Below are positions 39,009 to 47,996 of a stretch of DNA of 64,000 nt, one piece after another. This DNA comes from Methylotenera oryzisoli (GTDB taxonomy: Bacteria; Pseudomonadota; Gammaproteobacteria; Burkholderiales; Methylophilaceae), in contig CAMDXI010000004.1 in NCBI GenBank assembly GCA_945878695.1, positions 1-64,000 on the forward strand. Reading direction: 5' to 3'. Each line of letters starts with the position of its first letter. Position 1 is the first letter of the stretch. Under the pieces are notes generated by a model that saw nothing but the letters and a program-made list of their open reading frames with translations, had not been told where the DNA came from and did no database searches. A program made the translations under genes and the position numbers.

Positions 39009-39580
39009 GCTAGATTGCTCCCGTCTTGCGCGGCATAGTGGTTATCTATTTTGTCGGTTAGCCAAGCCCATGCCTGCAGCTCACGCTCCCCCGCAGTTTT
39101 GTCGATGGCAATTTGCAAATACTGCCTTTCTGATTGCACCTTGTCTTTGGGCAACCTAGTTAAACGGCTGACCAGCACCGCCAGTTCAATCACCGCGGCT
39201 TGGGCACGGTTAAAGCCAGCAAAGGCTTGATGCTGCACTCGATGCTGCACCTGCATATGCAAGCACGGTCGCACGGCATCGTCCTCTAGGTGCAACAAGG
39301 TCAATTCCTCATGCGCTAAACAATCTGCCAATCGGAAGCCCAACAGCTGCTCGACTGGCAACAGCGACCAAGCTTGTCGATTGGTCAGCGCCCCAGCAAA
39401 CACCCGCACGTCATCGCACAGGCTAAGCACGGCGCGTTGACTGGTCAAGATATTGCTTAAGGTTAAGGACGGCTTATACGGTGAAATAATGACCGTCTCG
39501 CCCAGCCTTTGTATGCCAAATGGGGCCACGTGAACCTCGCCCTGGTCATTCATGCTGGTGATAATGGTTTCAAATATCAT
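39005..39580 (-). CDS. DUF447 protein, H4MPT/methylofuran gene cluster
   Basis: A 191-residue DUF447 protein, a split-barrel (flavin reductase-like) fold found in methanogens and in methylotrophs that use tetrahydromethanopterin. Family features are FETIITSMNDQGEVHVAPFGIQ at the start and the later RAVLSLCDDVRVFAGAL. The biochemical role is not established. It overlaps both neighbours by 4 bp (DHPS-like gene upstream, mfnB downstream), so the set is probably translated together. Confidence 0.85.
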   Translation of the reverse strand: MIFETIITSMNDQGEVHVAPFGIQRLGETVIISPYKPSLTLSNILTSQRAVLSLCDDVRVFAGALTNRQAWSLLPVEQLLGFRLADCLAHEELTLLHLEDDAVRPCLHMQVQHRVQHQAFAGFNRAQAAVIELAVLVSRLTRLPKDKVQSERQYLQIAIDKTAGERELQAWAWLTDKIDNHYAAQDGSNLA

Positions 39581-41007
39581 GATTTTATTTTTTTCGCGGC
39601 TAATTTCCGTGCACTCATGGCAGCCTCACGATGGGCAATTTTTGCCTCAGGCTGACTCGGCGCTGCGCTCACACCCCAGTCCAAAGCTTGATCTTGCACG
39701 TAACGTTTTTTTAGTTGCCAGGCAATTTGCGCCCGAGCCAACTCCACGCCTAAATAAAAAGCATGCGAGGCATCGTCATGCACGTCTAGCAAAGGGTAAA
39801 GCGCAAACGGATCGGTTGCTTGGTGCAGACCCTCCCTATTGTATACATGCACACCCTGCTCGCTGACCTGGATACGAAAGTTAGGGTCTTTAATCATGCT
39901 GGCAATCTCTTTAATTTCATCCACGCTATAGGTGAACGGCCGCCTGTCATGCAAGCCTAGCAAGCCATTGCTGTAGCCACGCGGCAGCCTGTCATCGGTC
40001 TTGGCGGCATGCATAACACGCCTAGCCAAATCGGCTTCGGCAATGGCATTAACCGCATGGGGACTGACTGAGGTAGCGAGCACGGCATTGATGTTCAATT
40101 CGCTGATGATGCCAAACAGCAAAGTGTTAATGCCGGTGGTGTCGGCATCGGTCAATTCGGTCAGGTTACCTATGCCCATCATGATGGCGATGTCCGGGTA
40201 TTTTTTGCGTAGAGCTTGATAGCGTACGATGGATTGCGTCAAGCCAAAATGGATGGGGTCCAATATGGCGTCGGCGATAAAAGGCTTGCCGGCTTTTTGG
40301 CAAACGTCGATGGCCCGGTACAAAGACGGCAGGCTGTGCGGTTTAGCGGGAATCAATACTGGTGTGGCCGCTACCTCATGGGCTATCCACAGGGTTTTTT
40401 CAGTCAAACTGAGCAAGAAATCGGCACCTGCATGCCCGGCAGTCAGCAAATCGTCCACGCTAAGTGAATCAACGCTGACGGCAAAACCCAGGGCTTTAAG
40501 CGCCTGCACGGCGTCTTTTAAATGCGGGAAAGGCACACCGGGCAAGCAACCCAAATCGATTACGTTCGCCCCTTGTGCTTGATACGCTTGCGCTTTAGCT
40601 ACGATGCCAGCCACACTTAGCATGGGGGCATCGACAATTTCAGCAAAAATCTTCACGCGGTAATCGCTCAAATCTGGGGCCAAGCCCACCTGCCCAAAAT
40701 ACTGCGGTAAATCTTTTAAATCCGCTGGCCCACGTTCAACCGGCACGCCATATTGATCAGCTAACGGTGCGATATCGCCCAAACAAAGACCAGGCACGAT
40801 CACCTTGTCGGCATCGCCGCTGTCTTTAAGTCGCCTGGCAATTAACTGCGGTGTCATGAGTGCGGCCACCGACACGCCTATTTCCACTATGCGGTATTTG
40901 AATTGAGGGGTATTCGGGTCTTGTTTGGATTGCACTTGCGCCAACACCTTAGCCAAGCTTTTTTCAGCCAATTTACCCGTTAAGAAAAGTAAATTTTTCG
41001 CCGCCAT
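39577..41007 (-). CDS. Dihydropteroate synthase-like protein of H4MPT biosynthesis (DUF6513)
   Basis: A 476-residue protein with an N-terminal DUF6513 region (KNLLFLTGKLAEKSLAKVL) and a central TIM-barrel pterin-binding domain like dihydropteroate synthase (ANVIDLGCLPGVPF, VSVDSLSVDDLL, PFIADAILDPIHFG, MMGIGNLTELTDADTTGIN). Relatives occur only in organisms with H4MPT-linked C1 transfer and are thought to join the pterin to the aminobenzoate-derived side chain, replacing folate DHPS. Direct proof of the activity is lacking. A lysine-rich tail ends the protein. It lies 9 bp after the dmrB-like gene. Confidence 0.85.
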   Translation of the reverse strand: MAAKNLLFLTGKLAEKSLAKVLAQVQSKQDPNTPQFKYRIVEIGVSVAALMTPQLIARRLKDSGDADKVIVPGLCLGDIAPLADQYGVPVERGPADLKDLPQYFGQVGLAPDLSDYRVKIFAEIVDAPMLSVAGIVAKAQAYQAQGANVIDLGCLPGVPFPHLKDAVQALKALGFAVSVDSLSVDDLLTAGHAGADFLLSLTEKTLWIAHEVAATPVLIPAKPHSLPSLYRAIDVCQKAGKPFIADAILDPIHFGLTQSIVRYQALRKKYPDIAIMMGIGNLTELTDADTTGINTLLFGIISELNINAVLATSVSPHAVNAIAEADLARRVMHAAKTDDRLPRGYSNGLLGLHDRRPFTYSVDEIKEIASMIKDPNFRIQVSEQGVHVYNREGLHQATDPFALYPLLDVHDDASHAFYLGVELARAQIAWQLKKRYVQDQALDWGVSAAPSQPEAKIAHREAAMSARKLAAKKIKS

Positions 41008-41016
41008 GCTGCTGCA

Positions 41017-41574
41017 CTAAGCGCCCAATGCGTGCAAACGCTGATTAATCGCGGTGGCCAATGCGGGAATGTCTGAAAATACTGAGGTGGCTTCAAATTC
41101 AGCCAACTTAGCGACGTTGGCTAAATCAATCTGCCTAGGGTAAACCTGCACGGTTTTTTGCCGCGGCGCTTCCGATTCAATGGCGCCAGCGCTTTGTTCT
41201 GGCACCGTGTCACAGGCAAAAACCAAGCTCGGCACATGGGTTTTTCCGGCTTGCGCGTAGAGGTTGGTCACCAAGGAATCGGAAAAGCCGTAAGCCATTT
41301 TCGCAATGGTGTTGGAGGTGGCCGGGGCGATCACCAAAGTGTGATAGTGGCCACTGTAGAGCAAACCGACTGGCACACTGCTGGCGGTTTTATCGTAATA
41401 CACCCGATGTTGGCTGGCTTCTAACTTAGCTTGAAAGCCGTACTGTAGAATAATTTCAGCAGCGGCTTTACTTAAAAAAACATCGACCTCCGGCAAGCTA
41501 GCCAGCAGATCCAGCGCCTCCCTTAGGTAATGCCCAGAGCCGGATATGGCCCAAGCTAAGCGCTGCTTTTGCAT
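41017..41574 (-). CDS. dmrB: Dihydromethanopterin reductase-like flavoprotein (DmrB type)
   Basis: A 185-residue flavoprotein of the UbiX/Dfp fold. It has the N-terminal WAISGSGHYLREALDLLA segment and the PATSNTIAKMAYGFSDSLVTNLYAQAGKTHVPSLVFACDT motif that binds FMN. The DmrB enzyme known from Burkholderia reduces dihydromethanopterin to tetrahydromethanopterin, the last step of cofactor synthesis. The gene starts 6 bp after the purA stop and leads the cofactor cluster. The name is given on similarity of pattern and context. Confidence 0.82.
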   Translation of the reverse strand: MQKQRLAWAISGSGHYLREALDLLASLPEVDVFLSKAAAEIILQYGFQAKLEASQHRVYYDKTASSVPVGLLYSGHYHTLVIAPATSNTIAKMAYGFSDSLVTNLYAQAGKTHVPSLVFACDTVPEQSAGAIESEAPRQKTVQVYPRQIDLANVAKLAEFEATSVFSDIPALATAINQRLHALGA

Positions 41575-41580
41575 GAGAAA

Positions 41581-42912
41581 TTAAGAAAAGGGGTGTTCAA
41601 TGACGATGGTTTCATCGCGCTCAGGGCCAGTGGAAACGATGGCCACTGGCACACCACACAAGGCTTCCAAGCGCTTAAGGTAATGCTGCGCATTCTTAGG
41701 CAGCCCTGCCCAGGTTTTAACGCCGAAGGTGTTTTCAGTCCAGCCCGGCACGGTTTCGTAGATAGGCTTACAGCTGGCCACGTCATCCGCACCTATCGGC
41801 AATAGGTCTATCTTCTTGCCGTCCAACTCGTAGCCTATGCAAATCTTCAGCTCCGTGATGCCATCTAACACGTCCAATTTGGTAATGCACAAGCCGGTTA
41901 AACCGTTAATCATGGCAGAGCGACGCAAGGCTGCCGCATCAAACCAACCACAACGACGCTTGCGTTTGGTGACCGTGCCTATCTCCTGCCCTTTAGTCGA
42001 CATTTGGTAGCCAGGCACACCGGCCGTTTCAATGTCTAACTCACTAGGGAATGGGCCGCCACCGACACGGGTGGTGTAGGCTTTGGTGATGCCTAAAACA
42101 TAATGCAGCATATTGGCGCCCACACCGGTACCGGCAGAAGCTTGACCGGCTATGCAATTGCTGGAAGTAACATAGGGGTAAGTACCGTGATCGATGTCTA
42201 ACAAGGTGCCTTGTGCGCCTTCAAACAATAAGTTGTCGCCACGGCCATTGGCCGCATAAAGCTCGGCTGAGATATCGCTGATCATAGGCTTCAAGGCTAG
42301 GGCATGAGCCATACTGGCATCGTATTGCTGATTAAAATCGACCGTTTTAGCATCCAAATAATGGCTTAATACAAAGTTATGGTAGTCCATGACTTCGCGT
42401 AATTTATCTGCAAAACGTTCAGGGTAAAATAAATCGTAAACCCGCAGCGCGCGTCGCGCCACTTTATCCTCGTAGGTAGGGCCTATGCCTTTACCGGTTG
42501 TGCCTATCTTTTTATCGGCACTGCGCTTGGCCTCACGGGCCACGTCTACCGCCACGTGGTGGCTTAAAATAAGCGGGCAACCTGAGCTGACTTTTAAACG
42601 GCCTTTGACTTCCAAACCGTCTTTTTCCAGGGCAGCAATTTCACCTAATAAGTGACCCGCATCCAATACCACGCCATTACCGATGTAGCAGTTAATACCA
42701 GAACGCACGATGCCAGACGGCACTAAATTTAGCTTGTAGACACGTTGTGCATCCCCTTGACCCACCACCAAGGTGTGGCCGGCGTTATGCCCGCCTTGAA
42801 AGCGCACCACGCCTTGGGCGTGATCGGTTAGCCAATCGACTATCTTCCCCTTGCCTTCATCGCCCCACTGCGTACCGATAACAACGACGTTTTTTGCTGC
42901 CTTATTTGCCAT
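41581..42912 (-). CDS. purA: Adenylosuccinate synthetase
   Basis: Condenses IMP and aspartate using GTP to give adenylosuccinate, the first step to AMP. The 443-residue protein has [21 protein letters not shown] at the start, [34 protein letters not shown] and the C-terminal [11 protein letters not shown]-like strand (VSTGPERDE). All the key loops are present. It lies 61 bp after hisZ in the conserved hfq-to-purA order and is followed by the cofactor genes. Confidence 0.98.
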   Translation of the reverse strand: MANKAAKNVVVIGTQWGDEGKGKIVDWLTDHAQGVVRFQGGHNAGHTLVVGQGDAQRVYKLNLVPSGIVRSGINCYIGNGVVLDAGHLLGEIAALEKDGLEVKGRLKVSSGCPLILSHHVAVDVAREAKRSADKKIGTTGKGIGPTYEDKVARRALRVYDLFYPERFADKLREVMDYHNFVLSHYLDAKTVDFNQQYDASMAHALALKPMISDISAELYAANGRGDNLLFEGAQGTLLDIDHGTYPYVTSSNCIAGQASAGTGVGANMLHYVLGITKAYTTRVGGGPFPSELDIETAGVPGYQMSTKGQEIGTVTKRKRRCGWFDAAALRRSAMINGLTGLCITKLDVLDGITELKICIGYELDGKKIDLLPIGADDVASCKPIYETVPGWTENTFGVKTWAGLPKNAQHYLKRLEALCGVPVAIVSTGPERDETIVIEHPFS

Positions 42913-42973
42913 AACTTTAACTTTATAATTTTAATTTGAGGGTGTGTGCTTAGTGCTGCGCTTACTAGTTTGC

Positions 42974-44143
42974 TTAACTCTTATCGCTATCGATGGCCAG
43001 CACATGCCAACCGGAGTTGTAATGGGCTAACTTCCTGTCGCAATTTAATTCTTTTACATCGTGGCCTGCGTCTGGCAGGGCTTGGATGACGATGTGCCCC
43101 TCCGCCCTTAATGCAGCTATTTTTTCCTGCAAGCCTGCATCGCCTTGCGCAGGCGCAAAGATGGCTGTCGGCAAGGACGCCGGCGCCAAGGCCGTGACCA
43201 CGCCACGCAAGTCTAAACTAAAGCCGGTTGCCGGCCGTGCTCGACCAAATGCCGAACCCACTTCATCGTAGCGACCGCCTAGTGCCAGTGGCCCCTTGTA
43301 ACCTTGAGCATAGGCAGCGAAGACCATGCCGCTGTGGTAGTGGTACCCGCGTAATTCACTTAAATCAAAACTCAAGCTGACATCCAAATCTGCCAGGGCT
43401 TGGCTAACGGCTGTTAAGCTGGCTAAGGCGGCTTTAATCGCCGGCATGGCAGGCAGCACCTTGGCCGCTTTTTGCAATATCGCTTGATCGCCATTGAGTT
43501 CGGTTAACTGCAACAAGGCTTCACGAGTAGGCTTATCCAAGCTTTGCGTTAAGCTGGCTACGCTAGACTGATCCTTGCTTTGCAGGGCGGCGTACAAATC
43601 TTGTTCCAACTGGGGATCCACGCTGCTGGCCGCAATCAAACTGCCAAAGATATCCACATGACTGAAATCCATGTGCACCTGATTCACGCCCATGGCCTGC
43701 AAAGCTAGTATTAAGAGGCGCTGAATTTCAATGTCGCTGGCCACCCCTGCGTGACCGTATAGCTCGGCACCTAATTGCAAGGGCTCACGGGTCTGCGCTA
43801 AGCCATCGGGTTTAGTGCGCACCACGCTACCGGCATAGCAAAGTCGCGTAATGCCTTGCTGATTGAGCAAGTGCGCATCAATACGGGCAGCTTGTGGCGT
43901 CATGTCAGCCCGCACACCCATCAAACGACCACTTAATTGATCCACCACTTTAAAGGTGGCCAGATCCAAATCGTGACCGGCACCGGTGATCAATGATTCC
44001 ATGTATTCCAGCATAGGCGGAATAACGTATTGGTAACCGTGCACACGAAACAAATCGAGCAAGCAGCGACGCATGGTTTCAATACGCGCCGCCTCAGCCG
44101 GCAGCACGTCTTCTATGTATTCTGGAAGCAGCCAATTACGCAT
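42974..44143 (-). CDS. hisZ: ATP phosphoribosyltransferase regulatory subunit
   Basis: A histidyl-tRNA synthetase-like protein (389 residues) that partners with short HisG to make the first enzyme of histidine synthesis. It begins LLPEYIEDVLPAEAARIETM and shows the class II motifs, FKVVDQLSGRLMGVRADMTPQAARID and later GGRYDEVGSAFGRARPATGFSLDL, without the anticodon-binding domain. The position between DUF2065 and purA is conserved in Betaproteobacteria. Confidence 0.95.
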   Translation of the reverse strand: MRNWLLPEYIEDVLPAEAARIETMRRCLLDLFRVHGYQYVIPPMLEYMESLITGAGHDLDLATFKVVDQLSGRLMGVRADMTPQAARIDAHLLNQQGITRLCYAGSVVRTKPDGLAQTREPLQLGAELYGHAGVASDIEIQRLLILALQAMGVNQVHMDFSHVDIFGSLIAASSVDPQLEQDLYAALQSKDQSSVASLTQSLDKPTREALLQLTELNGDQAILQKAAKVLPAMPAIKAALASLTAVSQALADLDVSLSFDLSELRGYHYHSGMVFAAYAQGYKGPLALGGRYDEVGSAFGRARPATGFSLDLRGVVTALAPASLPTAIFAPAQGDAGLQEKIAALRAEGHIVIQALPDAGHDVKELNCDRKLAHYNSGWHVLAIDSDKS

Positions 44144-44155
44144 TTTTTCTCATCT

Positions 44156-44344
44156 CTAACGGTTAGTTACCCAAATCAATAACAGGCCGGCCAGCACCGA
44201 CAACAAGCCAACAAAACGCAGTTGGCCGTCTTTAAATGCCATCAAACGTTGAAAAGCCTCGCGCCATGATTGCGGTAACAGCAAGGGCAGCAAGCCTTCT
44301 AAAACCAACATCAAGCCCACGGCGGTAAAAAGACTGGCCTGCAC
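44156..44344 (-). CDS. DUF2065 small membrane protein
   Basis: A 62-residue protein with two hydrophobic helices (about 5-25 and 42-59) separated by a short charged loop. The segment LMLVLEGLLPLLLPQSWREAF matches the YjeT/DUF2065 family, whose gene stands between hflC and hisZ or purA in many proteobacteria. The role is unknown; association with HflKC is only a context guess. It lies 12 bp before hisZ. Confidence 0.9.
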   Translation of the reverse strand: MQASLFTAVGLMLVLEGLLPLLLPQSWREAFQRLMAFKDGQLRFVGLLSVLAGLLLIWVTNR

Positions 44345-44373
44345 TTTTAATGCTCTCTAATTAGTTTGCCGAA

Positions 44374-45246
44374 TTACTTTTTATTCGGACTGCGCATGTA
44401 TTTAAAAAAGTCTGAGCTGGGGTCTAAGACCATGACATCGCTCTTGCTTTTAAAGGTGTTTTTATACGCTTCGGTACTGCGGTAGAAAGCGTAAAACTCC
44501 GGATTCTTACCGTAGGCTTGATTATAAATGGCTGCAGCCGTAGCATCGCCCTCACCCTTGGTTTTTTGCGCATCGCGGTAAGCCTCGGCGATGATCACTT
44601 CGCGTTGCTTGTCGGCATCCGCACGAATTTTCTCTGAAGCCGCCGAGCCTTCTGAACGTAACTGATTGGCTAAGCGTTTACGCTCGGCGATCATGCGGTC
44701 AAACACAGACTTGCTAATCTCTTCGGCGTAATCCACGCGTTTCAAACGCACGTCCACCACTTGTATGCCAATTTGCCGCGCTTCCATGTCGGCGCGTTTA
44801 CGCAAATTATCCATGATGGTGCCGCGTTCACCGGCAATCACATCGTGCACGGTGCGCTTACCAAATTCAGCACGTAAACCGGCGTTAACCACCTTAGACA
44901 AGCGATCTTCGGCTGCCGCTTCGCCACCGTCTTTGATAGACACGTAGTATTTGGCTGGGTCTATGATGCGCCATTTAACAAACGAATCGACCATCATGTA
45001 TTTGTTTTCACTGGTGATGAATTTAGCCGGTTGTTCCCAATCCAGCGTCAAAATACGGTTATCGAAGTATTTTAGATTGTCCACGATAGGTAATTTGAAA
45101 TGCATGCCGGGTTGCTTTTTAACCGAAACAATTTCCCCCAAGCGTTGCACAATAACAAATTGAGTTTGATCAACGGTGAATGCCGAACTGGAGAACAAAA
45201 ACAAGGCGGCCACTAGGCCTACTAGTACATTAGTTGAATTTTTCAT
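44374..45246 (-). CDS. hflC: HflC, SPFH-family membrane protein
   Basis: Forms with HflK a large cage around the FtsH protease and modulates its activity. The 290-residue protein has one N-terminal membrane helix (VLVGLVAALFLFSSSAFTV) and a periplasmic SPFH domain with VIVQRLGEIVSVKKQPGMHFKLP and ERKRLANQLRSEGSAASEKI, and a helix-rich tail. It follows hflK by 9 bp. Confidence 0.96.
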   Translation of the reverse strand: MKNSTNVLVGLVAALFLFSSSAFTVDQTQFVIVQRLGEIVSVKKQPGMHFKLPIVDNLKYFDNRILTLDWEQPAKFITSENKYMMVDSFVKWRIIDPAKYYVSIKDGGEAAAEDRLSKVVNAGLRAEFGKRTVHDVIAGERGTIMDNLRKRADMEARQIGIQVVDVRLKRVDYAEEISKSVFDRMIAERKRLANQLRSEGSAASEKIRADADKQREVIIAEAYRDAQKTKGEGDATAAAIYNQAYGKNPEFYAFYRSTEAYKNTFKSKSDVMVLDPSSDFFKYMRSPNKK

Positions 45247-45255
45247 GGCCGGCTC

Positions 45256-46452
45256 CTACCTGCTTTCTCTGTCGCGACTGCGAAAAGCGTCGCGTGTACG
45301 ATCGGTCGTTAGCGCCGGCTCTGCCGCCGCCGCTTGTGGATTAAGTGATTGCAAGGATTGTGATTTTTGCACGGCCGCTTCTTCAGTTGCATTAATCAAT
45401 TTATCCAATGGCAAATACAGCATGCTGTTGCCACCTTTTTGATCGACCACCACTTTGCTCACGCTAGACAAGATTTGTTCTTGGGCCTCTAAAAACAAAC
45501 GTTGCCGTGTGACTTCCGGAGCTTTTTTATACTGCACTAGAATTTGCTCAAAGCGGCTGGCATTACCCTTGGCCTCGCTTTCTATCTTCAATTTGTAACC
45601 GGCTGCTTCAGCCAATAACCTGGATGCGGTTCCGCGTGCCTTAGGAATGATGTCGTTGGCGTAGGCCTGACCTTCATTGATCTGCCTTTGGTTGTCTTGG
45701 TTGGCACGGTTAACGTCTTCGAAGGCTTCTTGCACTTGCTCAGGCGGTTGCGCACTTTGCAAAGACACGCTGGTGATGTTTACACCGGTTTTGTAGCTGT
45801 CCAAAATAATCTGCATGCGCTCAGAGGTATCCGCCAAGCCTTTTTGCAACAAGTCATCCAACTTACTTTTACCCACCACTTCACGAATGGCGGTTTCAGC
45901 GGCGGACATTACCGCCTCGTCGGTTGAGCGATTGTTAAACAAATAATCTTTAGCATTCTTGAGGTTGTATTGCACGGCAAATTGCAAATCGATGATGTTT
46001 TCATCCTCGGTTAGCATCAAGGCCTCTTTAGGTTGCTTGACTTTACTGCCACTGCCTTCACCTGCGCTGCGGTAGCCAACTTCCAATCGACGTACCTGCT
46101 CCATGTTGACCACATCAGCCGATTCAAACGGATAAGGTAAATGCCAGCGCGGGCCCGGCTCAGCGGTTTCCACAAAATTACCAAAGCGCTTTACCACGCC
46201 CAATGAACCTTGATCAACGATATAGAACCCGGTGCCCAACCAGACTAAAACCACAACGGCCACGATGGGCAACACCGGCATGGCCGGCATGGCATCGCCG
46301 CCATTGCTTGACTTGTTAGGCTGACGGTTAGGCTGATTGCCACCGCCCTTACCAAATAAATTATTAATTTTTCGGCTTAAATCGCGCATTACTTGGTCCA
46401 AATCGGGCGGACCATCGTTATTACCCTGTAACCAGCCAGGAAATTTAATCAT
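45256..46452 (-). CDS. hflK: HflK, SPFH-family membrane protein
   Basis: Partner of HflC. The 398-residue protein has a glycine/asparagine-rich cytosolic start (about 1-55), one membrane helix (VLPIVAVVVLVWLGTGFYIV), then the SPFH domain (DQGSLGVVKRFGNFVETAEPGPRWHLPYP) and a long coiled-coil region with AYANDIIPKARGTASRLLAEA. It ends in a glutamine/alanine and arginine-rich tail. It lies 36 bp after hflX. Confidence 0.96.
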   Translation of the reverse strand: MIKFPGWLQGNNDGPPDLDQVMRDLSRKINNLFGKGGGNQPNRQPNKSSNGGDAMPAMPVLPIVAVVVLVWLGTGFYIVDQGSLGVVKRFGNFVETAEPGPRWHLPYPFESADVVNMEQVRRLEVGYRSAGEGSGSKVKQPKEALMLTEDENIIDLQFAVQYNLKNAKDYLFNNRSTDEAVMSAAETAIREVVGKSKLDDLLQKGLADTSERMQIILDSYKTGVNITSVSLQSAQPPEQVQEAFEDVNRANQDNQRQINEGQAYANDIIPKARGTASRLLAEAAGYKLKIESEAKGNASRFEQILVQYKKAPEVTRQRLFLEAQEQILSSVSKVVVDQKGGNSMLYLPLDKLINATEEAAVQKSQSLQSLNPQAAAAEPALTTDRTRDAFRSRDRESR

Positions 46453-46488
46453 TTAACACTCCAAAATCCATCATGAGCTAACTTTGAC

Positions 46489-47625
46489 TTAAGCATACGC
46501 ACTTTCTTCCGTACTTAATTTTTGCAAATATTGACCATGTTCAGCTATGGCCATTCTTAACAAATCCATTCCTTCGCCGGTTTTAGCAGAAACGTGTAGG
46601 CTGCTAATTCTACCATATTCATCCCGGCTAATTGCAGGCATCAAGCCCACTCGATCTATCTGATTGTGCACTAAAATTTGCGGTACATTAGCCGCCCCAA
46701 TCTCAGCCAAGACCTTATTCACCTGGGCAATTTGTTCATCACGATTGGTGCTGGCGGTATCGACGATGTGCAAGAGCAGATCGGCCTGCACCGCCTCTTC
46801 CAGTGTAGCGCCGAAGGCTTCCACCAAAGCATGCGGCAAATGTTTAATAAAGCCCACGGTATCGGACAACACCACCGAACCGCAATCGGCTATGTAAATT
46901 TTATGCGTGGTGGTATCCAAGGTGGCAAACAACTGATCTGCCACGTAAATGTCGGCTTTGGTTAAGCGATTAAACACGGTGGATTTACCGGCATTGGTGT
47001 AACCAACCAAGGACACCGTCATAACATTGGAACGTTTGCGCGCCCGTCTTTGCATGCCTCGCTGGGCTTTGAGCTTTAGCAATTTCTCACGCAATTGTTT
47101 AACCCGCACGCGCAGCATGCGCCTGTCTAGTTCCAACTGCGTTTCACCAGGGCCACCACGCACGCCTATGCCGCCTTTTTGCCGTTCCAAATGGGTCCAA
47201 CCTCGCACCAAGCGGGTAGATAAATGCTCCAACTGAGCCAACTCCACTTGCAATTTACCTTCGTGGCTTTGTGCGCGCTGACTGAATATATCTAAAATTA
47301 AGCCGGTTCTATCCACCACCCGCGCTTGCAATAGCCGCTCTAAATTTCGCTGCTGGGATGGCGACAGATCATGATTAAACACCGCAATATTGGCATCACT
47401 GGCTTGCATCATTTGCGCCAGTTCATCGGCTTTGCCACTGCCTATAAAGTGCTTGGCATCAGGCGCAGCGCGCTTGGCTTCAACGGTGCCGCGTATGGCC
47501 AAACCGGCCGTTAAACTTAACTGCCTGAGTTCGTGCAAACTTTCTTGGTAATCGTGATCACCGAAGTCCACGCTCACCATAATGGCGGCATCAAAGCCGC
47601 CAGGTCGCTCAAACAAATCTTTCAA
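46489..47625 (-). CDS. hflX: Ribosome-splitting GTPase HflX
   Basis: Splits stalled 70S ribosomes after heat or antibiotic stress. The 378-residue protein has the HflX domain (FIGSGKADELAQMM and FNHDLSPSQQRNLE), a helical linker with GVRGGPGETQLELDRRMLR, and the G domain with LVGYTNAGKSTVFNRL (G1), DTVGFIKHLPH (G3) and VHNQID (G4). The length is somewhat shorter than that of E. coli HflX (426) because the C-terminal part is reduced. It starts 31 bp after hfq. Confidence 0.96.
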   Translation of the reverse strand: MKDLFERPGGFDAAIMVSVDFGDHDYQESLHELRQLSLTAGLAIRGTVEAKRAAPDAKHFIGSGKADELAQMMQASDANIAVFNHDLSPSQQRNLERLLQARVVDRTGLILDIFSQRAQSHEGKLQVELAQLEHLSTRLVRGWTHLERQKGGIGVRGGPGETQLELDRRMLRVRVKQLREKLLKLKAQRGMQRRARKRSNVMTVSLVGYTNAGKSTVFNRLTKADIYVADQLFATLDTTTHKIYIADCGSVVLSDTVGFIKHLPHALVEAFGATLEEAVQADLLLHIVDTASTNRDEQIAQVNKVLAEIGAANVPQILVHNQIDRVGLMPAISRDEYGRISSLHVSAKTGEGMDLLRMAIAEHGQYLQKLSTEESAYA

Positions 47626-47656
47626 GGTTTATAAAACCACGCGGATTGAACGGTTG

Positions 47657-47893
47657 TTATTCGGCATCTTCAGTAGAACTAAATGCCACCATGCGTGCTG
47701 GCACGATGGTTGAAATGGCATGCTTGTAAACCATTTGGGTGACGGTATTTTTGAGCAAAATCACGTATTGATCGAACGAATCAACCTGACCTTGTAATTT
47801 AATGCCGTTGACGAGATAGATAGATACAGCGACGTGTTCTTTACGTAAGGCGTTAAGAAACGGGTCTTGTAACATTTGTCCTTTTTGATTCAT
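47657..47893 (-). CDS. hfq: RNA chaperone Hfq
   Basis: Hexameric Sm-like protein that pairs small RNAs with mRNAs. The 78-residue protein has the Sm1 motif ([41 protein letters not shown]) and the Sm2 strand [12 protein letters not shown]. The C-terminal tail is short ([10 protein letters not shown]), as usual in Betaproteobacteria. GGAG lies seven bases before the ATG. It begins the long minus-strand run. Confidence 0.98.
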   Translation of the reverse strand: MNQKGQMLQDPFLNALRKEHVAVSIYLVNGIKLQGQVDSFDQYVILLKNTVTQMVYKHAISTIVPARMVAFSSTEDAE

Positions 47894-47934
47894 GGTGTCT
47901 CCTATTGTTTGGAGTTAAATAAAAACTGCTAGTG

Positions 47935-47962
47935 ATAATACGCTGCTTACAATTTAGATCAA
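47935..47962 (-). promoter_or_regulatory. Promoter of the hfq run
   Basis: On the minus strand TTGATC (47962-47957) and TATTAT (47940-47935) are separated by 16 bases. Transcription would begin near 47928, about 35 bases before the hfq ATG. It lies between gltX and hfq. Confidence 0.55.
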
Positions 47963-47996
47963 TGGCTGGCCCAGCTTATTAAACAAAAGCCAATGG

